DNA of 64,000 nt. Source: Hysterium pulicare CBS 123377 (Eukaryota > Ascomycota > Dothideomycetes > Hysteriales > Hysteriaceae). The stretch spans positions 52,374 through 116,373 of the forward strand of contig AJFK01000019.1 of the NCBI GenBank assembly GCA_000467715.1, given 5' to 3'. A program made the position numbers and the translations under genes. Shown here in pieces: positions 57,501 through 64,000 of this stretch. Every line of letters begins with the position of its first letter. Position 1 is the stretch's first letter. The notes below the pieces were generated by a model. The model saw only the letters and a program-made list of their open reading frames with translations. It was not told the origin of the DNA and did not search any database.

Positions 57501-60098
57501 GATCGTAGTATGGGCCCAGAAGAGTTGAAACGATGTCACGAGAGGATCTTGCTTTGGAAAATCATGCAAGTGCTTGTGGATCATGATGGTCGTCTCGAAG
57601 GCAACAGCGCCGCCGACGTAGCGGTTCGAAAAGTTCTATCACCTAGTGGTATTGATTCATCCTCAGACTCCAGTTCACCCTTCGCGACCGGTGTCGATCT
57701 AGTTGGTATCTCGAGATCGAATATGTCAAATGTTCAAACAGATCTAGTCGAACCACGAGCGGTCGATGACCTGCGACACATGCTCACGAATGGAGAGAGG
57801 GAAAAGGCTGTGTGGCATGCGGTTGACCAACGACTTTGGGCGCATGCAATGCTATTATCATCTACGCTGAGCAAGGACATCTGGAAACAGGTTGTGCAAG
57901 AGTTCGTCAGGAAGGAGCTCAAGAAGTTAGGCGGAAATACCCAGTCGCTCGCTGTACTCTACGAAATCTTTGCTGGAAACTGGGAGGACTGCATTGATCA
58001 ACTTGTCCCTGCGTCGGCGAGGGCCGGCTTCCAAATGATTAGCACTGACGGAAATGGTTCGAGTCGTAACGTCTTCGAAGGCCTCGACCGATGGCGAGAA
58101 ACTCTTTCTCTTGTCTTAAGCAACCGAAGCGATGGAGATGTGCAAGCGTTAATGTCTCTTGGAAGGCTTCTGGCGGGCTATGGTAGAGTCGAAGCAGCCC
58201 ATATCTGCTTCATCTTTGCGCGATCTGCTGCCTACTTTGGCGGCGTTGATGATCCACAGTCCGACGTGGTGCTTGTTGGTGCGGATCATCGGAATAATCC
58301 TCTAGATCTGGGACGAGATCTAGAGCCAGTCCTGCTGACCGAAGTGTACGAGTTCGCACTGTCCTTATCTGCTCCAGGAGGCTCGCACGTCGTACCTCAT
58401 CTACAGAACTACAAACTTGGTCACGCTTACACCCTGGCTGAATATGGGTATCGAAGTGAGGCCACACAGTACTGCGATGCTATCTTCTCTGCGATGAAGT
58501 CAACCACGAAATCTTCGCCGTACTACAATGGTGGCTTCATCTCAAGTCTCGACGATCTATCCAAGCGATTGTCACAATCACCCAAGGACGGTTCATCATC
58601 ATGGATCTCCAAACCAAGTATGGATAAGGTGTCAGGCACGCTTCTAGCCAAATTCAACAGCTTTATTGCTGGCGATGACAGTGATGCTGCTTCTACTCAT
58701 TCCGGGACCGGTAATGATGTTGGACCATTTGGAAAGATTGCTGGAAACACTCCCACAATCAGCCCCTCGCATTCGAGTGCTGACCTCTACGGGTCTTATG
58801 GAGGATATCAAGCTGGTGGAATCGTCCCCTCGGCGCCTCCAGCGAATTCTAAATATGCACCATCAAATGCTTACGCACCCAGGACCTCGTTAGACCAGGC
58901 CAGAGGGCGTCATGAGCCTGGAGGTCGACCGTCTATGGAGTCTATAGATAGTTCATCCGGCATGAGACGTGGATCGGAGAATTACATGCCTTCTCCGCAA
59001 CTTTCAGGCCCATATACTCCCTCTCAACTAAGTCCACCCTTCACTAGAGCTCTTGCTCCACGATCACAGTCCGCATACTCGCCAAACAAACATGAGGAAT
59101 CCGCCCACCGACCTTCTTACGGCAACCCGTACCAGCCAACACCACCTGCGGAGGAATTGAGCCCGAGCTTTGAATATCAACCTCCACAGGCCAGCTTTAA
59201 TGCGCAGACGGCATCCCCACTTTCGCCTCCAGACCAGTCTTCCGGTGGATATGAGCCGCCTTCAATGGGCTATGAACCTCCTACAAGCTCCTATGAGCCT
59301 CCAACCTACGAGCCGTACGTCCCGGATGCTGACGATGAGGGCGAAAATAAGCCACCTGGGCCAGAAAAGAAAAAGTCGTTCATGGATGACGACGGAGACG
59401 ATGAACTAGCCCCCCGCGCCGCCGAACTCAAGAAAAAGCAAAAGTCAGAAGCCGACCGCAAAGCCGACGAGGCCTTCCGCAAGGCCGCCGAAGCTGATGC
59501 AGCAAAAGGCAAAGACGGCGACGCGCAGAAGAAAGGCTGGTTTGGTGGCTGGTTTGGTAAGAAGGATCCTAATGCCATTCCTGGTCCCATCAAAGCCAAG
59601 CTCGGAGAAGAAAGCTCGTTTGTCTATGATACGGAACTCAAGAAATGGGTGAACAAGAAGGCGGGTGGCACGACTCCGTCAGCACCCGTTTCTACTCCAC
59701 CGCCACCCAAGACTGGACCATCGTCTAGGAGCGTCAGTGGTAATGCCGTCGTTGCGAATCATGCTCTTGGTCAACTTGGGTCCAGTCTCCCGCACGCCAT
59801 GTCTGCACCACCATCCAGACCTCCTACTTCGATGCCGCCTCGGAGCTCTAGCATGCCGCCGCCAATGCCGGGAAATCAATCGCGTGCGTCAACACCCGGT
59901 GTTCCTTCAGATACAGAGACTCCACCTACTCTGCTGCCGCCTAAGTTGTCGGCTTCCGGACCGCCGTCTAGACCAGGTACGGGTATGAGCACTGCGAGCA
60001 GTATTGAGGATTTAATTGGTGCGCCACAAGCTCGGAAAGGCGGAACGGTGAAGAAGGGGAAGAAGAGTCGATATGTTGATGTTATGGCGCAGAAATGA
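54564..60098 (+). CDS. sec16: COPII coat assembly scaffold Sec16
   Basis: Single uninterrupted frame, 1844 aa from the ATG at 54564. Sec16 is a peripheral ER protein that marks ER exit sites and gathers COPII coat proteins. The first 900 residues are disordered: acidic (with DW/DF-type motifs such as LDWDDSGEVFDLGG) then Pro/Ser-rich. The conserved centre begins at about residue 900 (HRRTFSHEFNYISPNDERAA, FPKHIPRYGGG), followed by an ACE1-type helical domain (about 1066-1350: LRHMLTNGEREKAVWHAVDQ) that binds Sec13. The C-terminal region is Pro/Tyr-rich with repeats of GYEPP and YEPPT and ends with the Sec23-binding segment (GWFGGWFGKKDPNAIPGPIK). A frame without introns of 5.5 kb is long for this window, but the family often has few introns. 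An upstream non-ATG extension was not used. Confidence 0.95.
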   Translation: MGSEYEDGPNFSYAYGGTSATASWNPALRPDTNKVESSSPSADQTSIKSVIEHEPEILPQADTSQEDELPVVPTKSTASTDHNHIFNTEPTPVDDILDHYGASSDVPQATIQPTRHIDESQGDSIPERAPAGSQNGSTSVNEPYAGPEKTNGVFKQPPQDADVYGEDQVQGGFHEIDEEHPSAENYEHQGETTLLEESMNENAKIPLVMDPEPTSLDWDDSGEVFDLGGKPQDGPMQTSQTDTSGIDFTDIGTPERIREESNDFDWGTSQDTDFFGGAHAPSTQIAAAEPVEGDSGVHLIQDTENTEKPVQQGTDPAWDLALDDDFLPDTEESLETVPPFTIDDDEGFLEDSTSHPASGPIQDTQPVSNPATRYAPAVGQAPNSVTNAYAVQTPQFTDFSQLNQRKSMATPNVAYGAYNQQQPARPAMPSSAQSFADKAKGGYASPYDLPEDISATRRRPAHRQVSVPAAQPTAPPPRSSSMYSNANTGSVRPPPPSNMSASSLSPPSSSHSMKSPVSGIPTSTAPPNPSVPSKKPFSEFFAELPMVSKPRPPLSGRYTTQNTTPAPPPPSSYPSSHLPPKNRTGSWSSLRNEVHPETGSLISQLQQPERLPTFPDLPSEPIRSNSLPVPPPAAVPVPAPSRYSPAPTSVPAASSRYSPAPPPPPASGPRYSPAPPPQPSQGPPKPQSFAPRTSSPLAYHTTSQEQLTVAHPNADQTLFPEAEHHPIQPGDESERNSFGRPLEGVSEIEEQEQGTRQIEPSHASKPPMTARSETPPMRSNPSSTVGSPRKRVQNYTPQYQSGPPPSMSNVAPPQRSQSQSPGMTMKKPVMGMPPIERATSVIDPMSPASSLSVQNVANIIPHRRTFSHEFNYISPNDERAADPLGRWKGYPILKWGVGGTVITSFPKHIPRYGGGSSMPLMKTSPGEVKIQSVKEVYPLPEDIAKFPGPLKSKNKKKDVSAWLRRKIDALENESKMPGFDRSMGPEELKRCHERILLWKIMQVLVDHDGRLEGNSAADVAVRKVLSPSGIDSSSDSSSPFATGVDLVGISRSNMSNVQTDLVEPRAVDDLRHMLTNGEREKAVWHAVDQRLWAHAMLLSSTLSKDIWKQVVQEFVRKELKKLGGNTQSLAVLYEIFAGNWEDCIDQLVPASARAGFQMISTDGNGSSRNVFEGLDRWRETLSLVLSNRSDGDVQALMSLGRLLAGYGRVEAAHICFIFARSAAYFGGVDDPQSDVVLVGADHRNNPLDLGRDLEPVLLTEVYEFALSLSAPGGSHVVPHLQNYKLGHAYTLAEYGYRSEATQYCDAIFSAMKSTTKSSPYYNGGFISSLDDLSKRLSQSPKDGSSSWISKPSMDKVSGTLLAKFNSFIAGDDSDAASTHSGTGNDVGPFGKIAGNTPTISPSHSSADLYGSYGGYQAGGIVPSAPPANSKYAPSNAYAPRTSLDQARGRHEPGGRPSMESIDSSSGMRRGSENYMPSPQLSGPYTPSQLSPPFTRALAPRSQSAYSPNKHEESAHRPSYGNPYQPTPPAEELSPSFEYQPPQASFNAQTASPLSPPDQSSGGYEPPSMGYEPPTSSYEPPTYEPYVPDADDEGENKPPGPEKKKSFMDDDGDDELAPRAAELKKKQKSEADRKADEAFRKAAEADAAKGKDGDAQKKGWFGGWFGKKDPNAIPGPIKAKLGEESSFVYDTELKKWVNKKAGGTTPSAPVSTPPPPKTGPSSRSVSGNAVVANHALGQLGSSLPHAMSAPPSRPPTSMPPRSSSMPPPMPGNQSRASTPGVPSDTETPPTLLPPKLSASGPPSRPGTGMSTASSIEDLIGAPQARKGGTVKKGKKSRYVDVMAQK

Positions 60099-60759
60099 GG
60101 ACTTTTGATTTGCATTGCGTAAGAAGATGGGGAGAGAGGATGGTACAAGGTATCGCATATTAGCAATTGGGCTACGGCGTTACGGATCATGATTATCAAC
60201 GGGGCCTTCAAGAAGAATGGGCGGCTTTGGTTCGCGCCTTACACTCCTATTCACCTAACCATACTATGTGTTGGATGTTGTGATTTTCATTGTAAAACAA
60301 AAGAAGCGTTTGTTCACCCGGACGGACTTCTTGATTTTCTAATTTCTCATTTCCTCTCTCTTGGCTACGGCTATGGGGCTTGATGCCTCCTTGCATTGCA
60401 TAGGAACTATTCATCGATCATTCGATGGATAGATGTATACCTCTCACTCGCTTCAATGGTGGCGGTGGTGCACTTGTATTCTAGATCTCTCAGACTCTTC
60501 TTGATTATGAACTTGTAATTATCATTACCATTATTACCCCTCCTAAATCTTTGTTTTCGATTACACATATTACCGTACAAAAGTACTAATACAAAATGAC
60601 TGCATGGCCCTGCCCACTTCCGACCTCAAACAAAATTGAATGTGAGTCCGACTAAAGCTGAAAGACGAGTAGGCAAAAGTAAACGACAAGGCGGAAAACA
60701 AGCATGCAAAACGACGACTAAAAGCAACCAAAAATCAAGTATGCAAACCCTTCATTCAT
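60099..60759. other. convergent intergenic region
   Basis: AT-rich in parts (60480-60600) with no gene seen. Confidence 0.6.
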
Positions 60760-61533
60760 TCATTCACCCCTCCACGGCCCATCCCCATCGCCTTTCTCAT
60801 CCTTCCCCTTATCCTTATGCTCATCCTTTCCATCCTCATCATGATTCCCATTCCCATTCCCATTCCCAACTCCATTCCCCGAATTCTCATTATCGATCAT
60901 AACGCTGAGTCCAATCCCCCCCTCTTCGTGCTCGTGCTCGTCCTTTCCATCCCCATGTTGCCCATCATCATCAACACCCCCATTCTCCGGCCCCTTCTCA
61001 TCCTCATCCCCATGACCATCATCCGGCCCCACCGCCTCCCTCTCAACCATAGGCGGAAACGGCTGCAGCGGTCTACGAGTAGGTCCCGGCCCAGGTGACA
61101 AGAGAACCGGACCTGGCCCTGGCCCCGGCCCCGGCCCCGGTCTACGCGTAGGCTGCGGGATATAACTCGAATACTCCCCCTCATCGTCGTGATTCCCATT
61201 GCCGTTCCCATTGCCGACACCATTGCCGGTATTGTTATTTTCGATATCGACGTCGATGTAGACGTCCTTGCCCGAAGCGTCGGGCGTGATGTGGACGCCG
61301 GGGGCGTGGAAGTCTGGAGGTGGGCCTGGGCCGTCTTGATTCCAGTCTTCGGTGTCGGGGGGTTGGGAGGGGTGGCGGTCGCGGTCGCTTGAGGGTGGGG
61401 CTGGGAGGGCGGGATGGTTGGGTGGGAGGGGGTTGTTGGATATGTCGGATGGGGAGTCGTAGTAGGTGCTGCAGGGGGAGGTGGAGATGAGGGGGGTGAG
61501 GAGGTGGAGGGCTAGGATGGTGCGGAGGTGCAT
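60760..61533 (-). CDS. secreted low-complexity protein (Gly/Asn, Pro/Gly, Asp/His-rich)
   Basis: Single exon, 257 aa. A signal peptide (MHLRTILALHLLTPLISTS) is followed by a Pro-rich region, two stretches of alternating Gly-Asn (GNGVGNGNGNGNH), a Pro-Gly run (PGPGPGPGPG) and an acidic His/Asp/Lys-rich C-terminus. The Gly-Asn blocks arise from a CCCATT repeat read on the other strand (60845-60885), and the Pro-Gly block from GCCCCG. Two copies of the block VxIDxxNxxxGNGVGNGNGNGNHD (spaced about 120 residues) suggest internal duplication. No enzymatic domain is visible. It could be a cell-wall or extracellular-matrix protein. The low-complexity runs make the length prone to change among strains. 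Confidence 0.6.
   Translation of the reverse strand: MHLRTILALHLLTPLISTSPCSTYYDSPSDISNNPLPPNHPALPAPPSSDRDRHPSQPPDTEDWNQDGPGPPPDFHAPGVHITPDASGKDVYIDVDIENNNTGNGVGNGNGNGNHDDEGEYSSYIPQPTRRPGPGPGPGPGPVLLSPGPGPTRRPLQPFPPMVEREAVGPDDGHGDEDEKGPENGGVDDDGQHGDGKDEHEHEEGGIGLSVMIDNENSGNGVGNGNGNGNHDEDGKDEHKDKGKDEKGDGDGPWRGE
60845..60885. repeat. CCCATT microsatellite
   Basis: CCCATT is repeated four times within this span, with near-copies on either side. It encodes alternating Gly-Asn in the minus-strand gene. A related block lies at 61190-61225. Confidence 0.85.
61110..61145. repeat. GCCCCG-type repeat
   Basis: GGCCCC units repeat several times and encode the Pro-Gly run of the minus-strand gene. Confidence 0.8.
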
Positions 61534-62383
61534 TGTGAGGAGAGAACGACGTGGGTTACTTCAAGGAAATATGAATGAGTGGATTGGTTGTATGCTTAAA
61601 AAAATACTGTGTAAGGAGTGTTTGTGTTATGGGAAGGGACCGACTGAATTGTATTAAAAGAGTGGATGAGGTTTCAATGTATTGCTGGAATAAAAGAAGA
61701 GAATAGCATAGAAACGAGTGAGATCGGAAACGAGTGATTACACTTTTGTAAAGAGTGGATAATACTGTAAAGAATGAGTGTGCATTGTGGAAAGAAGGAG
61801 GAAGGAAGAGGGCAGAGGTCAGTAACTTTATAGGTAACGATCTGGACGACTCGAGGATGGCGTTGATTTTCATTCTGTGGCCCGGAAACGAAGAATGGAA
61901 ATCTCATTTAGTGACTGCATTCCGAGACTATGGAAGGGGGAGTAGAGATATGCCGTGGGAAAGAGGTTGAATAATATTTAGAACTGAAGTACAAAATAAT
62001 TGAGATATACCAAAGTGCTATTCGGGCCGTTTCTACTATATATACAAAGAGCCCATGGCCCACATTCGAGGGACTAGAAATACAGTCACCGCGAGTAGGC
62101 GGGAAACTAAACGCCATTTTACGCCGCGCAATATGTTGACAATGTCCAGATATGAAAGATTGTGGAATGTGTGGTTGTTGGCATGTACCCGATGCCGTTT
62201 ACTTTACTGTCTGGATAAATCGGGATCTCATCCATTGCCGTTGCTGTTTTCCGGCCCAGTGCATCCCGAACCTGGGACGACCTCGCCGGTAGGAAAGCCT
62301 GGGCAGGAATGAAGACGTCGTAATGCAATGTTGGATGATTCAAATGATGCCGGATGTGAGAAGAGGATTCAGCAGCAACGAAG
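61534..62383. other. tandem intergenic region
   Basis: This 0.85-kb stretch holds the promoter of the secreted low-complexity protein gene and the 3' flank of RCF2. No gene or RNA recognised. Confidence 0.55.
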
Positions 62384-63412
62384 CTATTTAGAGGACTTGC
62401 TCTTTTTGTCCTTCTGATTATCCTCCTCCTCTTTCGGCTTGTTCTTTTGCTCCTTCTTCTGCTCCTGTTCCTCTTTAGCCTTCGCGGCAGCCTTCCGGTC
62501 GTTCATCTTGGCTTCTTCGGCCTCGACCATTTCTGCAGAAAATCAGCACGTGTCTCGTGGCTTACTCATTGCCAAGTAATGCGGGCTGCTGAGCAATGCT
62601 GGGGCAAATTGCTCAACGAATAATATACCTCTCCATTGATCCTCACCCGCATACCGCTCATGATGGACTTTCTTCTCAATCAAGTGCTTGTGCTCCGGGT
62701 CATTCGGATCCAGAATTTTGATAGTTTCCCACCTGCCCTTGCCCTTTGACGCATCATTTGACTCGAACGCAAAACTTAATAATAAGAGCGCGAGAGTCAA
62801 GCCTTGAGCGTACACACGAGCCTGCACGATCTTTTGCGAGCCGCTAAGGTATTTGTCTCGAGACACATAGGCAAAAGATCCGGCTATGGAAGCAACCCAT
62901 CCACCAAAGATGATGGGGTACCTGTGTTCTGTAGCCCATTCTTTCATCAATTGGCCCCGTGATTTGCCTGATTCGAGAAGTTTATGCCGTTCGCGTTCTT
63001 CGTCTTGGAACCGCTGTTTCTCGGGATTGGAGGCAATGTCAAAGGAGCGGGAGTAGCGGTCGGCTTCGATGATGCCTGTTCCAATAGTACATTAGCTATG
63101 GGAGTTTGTTTGGAGATTACTGAGAGTTTCGTTCGTACCGCAGAATGTTCCAGTGGAGGTGACGAGAAAAGCTCGGAAAGGGACGCTGAGTGACGCAAAT
63201 GTGTGGAATCGTCTGCTTGCTGCCGTTACTCCCAATCCACCTGCTAGTATGCCGACTCCCAGACCCAGAAGACCGCCTTTGACGGTGGCACTGGTGGGAT
63301 CACGTTAGCAGAATATTGGAAGGGTTCTGCAACTCCAATGGAATTTGCGTGGGGCTATGGACAGTTCGTACTTGTAGTGTGCCGCCTCTTCTTCTTTGGT
63401 GAGGACCTTCAT
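62384..63412 (-). CDS. rcf2: respiratory supercomplex factor 2 homologue (HIG1 domain)
   Basis: Four exons give 262 aa: 63412-63372, 63290-63139, 63075-62629 and 62532-62384. Splicing gives MKVLTKEEEAAHYNATVKGG at the start. Rcf2 sits in the mitochondrial inner membrane and supports assembly and activity of cytochrome c oxidase and its supercomplex with complex III. The N-terminal half has two hydrophobic segments (LLGLGVGILAGGLGVTAA and VPFRAFLVTSTGTFCGIIEA). The HIG1 domain follows: WATEHRYPIIFGGWVASIAG, then the conserved QARVYAQGLTLALLLLSFAF, with the charged GlnAlaArg-type motif between its two helices. The C-terminus is a long Lys/Glu-rich tail (KEEQEQKKEQKNKPKEEE). The first exon is only 41 nt. 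No missing residues noticed. Confidence 0.93.
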
Positions 63413-64000
63413 GCTGAGAATTGGACGAAGATACGACTATCAGAGCGAAGGCTGGGGAGATTCGAAGAACTGCGGATGTTGATGATGTGGGAGACGAGCA
63501 ATGACGGCGAAAAAGCAATGTTTATACGTTTGGCATGGAGCTACGCAAAGATAAGTTTTCTGCTCATGGTGACGTCGCCGAAGATCCCGAGGCCAGGCCC
63601 AGCTTCATGGCCAAATGTCGCATCGCATTTGACTCGGCAGCACTCGGCATGCTCCCGGGTGAACATCAGTCCACCCGCAATTATATCAAACCATCACTAA
63701 TTAATCCGAAGACCAGGGCAACCGACTATCCTAGGTGTATTGACAAACGCTGGCAAGAATCCATGAACTCATATACTCTGGATTAGGTCGCATGCTGGCG
63801 ACGATTTCCCCCGATACCATGATGATTGCACGTACTATTATGGCAAGCATTCAGAGTACCCTGCAGGATTGAAAGGGCACATACCTCTTAAACTTGTCTC
63901 GGCTCTATCATCTACAATGTTGCAAAGTGACGTTCAGTTTCCATAACTCTCCTGGTACCCTATTTGTCCCAATTGCGGTAAGCCTTTCTATTACCCCCGA
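63413..64000. other. right-edge stretch, upstream of RCF2
   Basis: This stretch includes the RCF2 leader and promoter. An ATG frame at 63535-63786 (83 codons) has no recognisable features. The remainder to the window end shows nothing. Confidence 0.5.

Noticed and set aside
60897-61223. Arg/Met-rich minus-strand frame
   Set aside because: It is a shifted reading of the simple repeats within the secreted protein gene.
63535-63786. 83-codon ATG frame near the right edge
   Set aside because: It lies upstream of RCF2 on the other strand and shows no domain-like composition or homology I can recall.

Overview
This window looks like a chromosome segment from a filamentous ascomycete (Pezizomycotina, possibly Leotiomycetes; the class is a guess). 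The signs are short GT-AG introns of about 50-140 nt in most genes, first exons as short as 9-22 coding nt, and fungal families such as Set2, Uga1-type GABA transaminase, Neo1 P4-ATPase, Sec16, Rcf2, a DUF7053 protein, a MARVEL protein and a Qdr-like MFS transporter. I saw no bacterial operons, CRISPR arrays, rRNA, convincing tRNA or intact transposon. Splice sites were placed by eye, from GT-AG signals plus reading-frame and family continuity.

Layout. 0-3.5 kb: poorly resolved, one weak membrane-anchored ORF and a possible gene remnant. 3.5-4.6 kb (-): three-exon AT-hook protein. 4.6-8.2 kb: no gene recognised. 8.2-13.6 kb (+): SET2 H3K36 methyltransferase, then mitochondrial-type GABA transaminase. 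14.3-19.1 kb (-): Pop8-like RNase P/MRP subunit and a 1096-aa coiled-coil protein. 20.0-21.5 kb (+): RVB2. 23.7-33.2 kb (+): LicD-family protein with a 10-nt microexon, ubiquitin-like/WLM protease, an orphan protein with one membrane segment, a DUF7053 protein and an MFS transporter. 33.7-37.1 kb: KDEL receptor ERD2 (-) and cytosolic GH85 ENGase (+), divergent. 37.6-42.2 kb (+): EDC4/Ge-1-like decapping scaffold. 43.6-44.2 kb (+): MARVEL protein. 44.2-49.5 kb: gene-poor tract with recurrent TATA elements. 49.5-60.1 kb: NEO1 flippase (-) and SEC16 (+), divergent. 60.8-63.4 kb (-): low-complexity secreted protein and RCF2.

Several genes serve the secretory pathway: ERD2 (ER retrieval), ENGase (deglycosylation of ER-exported glycoproteins), NEO1 (Golgi/endosome lipid asymmetry) and SEC16 (ER exit sites). 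Set2 and Rvb2 act on chromatin, Pop8 and the EDC4 homologue on RNA, and GABA transaminase and Rcf2 in mitochondria. This is ordinary eukaryotic gene order, not an operon.

The most unusual structure is at 44.8-49.3 kb. Five TATA boxes are followed directly or almost directly by AGCT(C), and five places have TATA-like elements facing outward about 95-115 bp apart. The stretches between them hold only tiny ORFs. It could be a family of short, divergently transcribed units (small peptides or non-coding RNAs). This is inference that needs transcript data.
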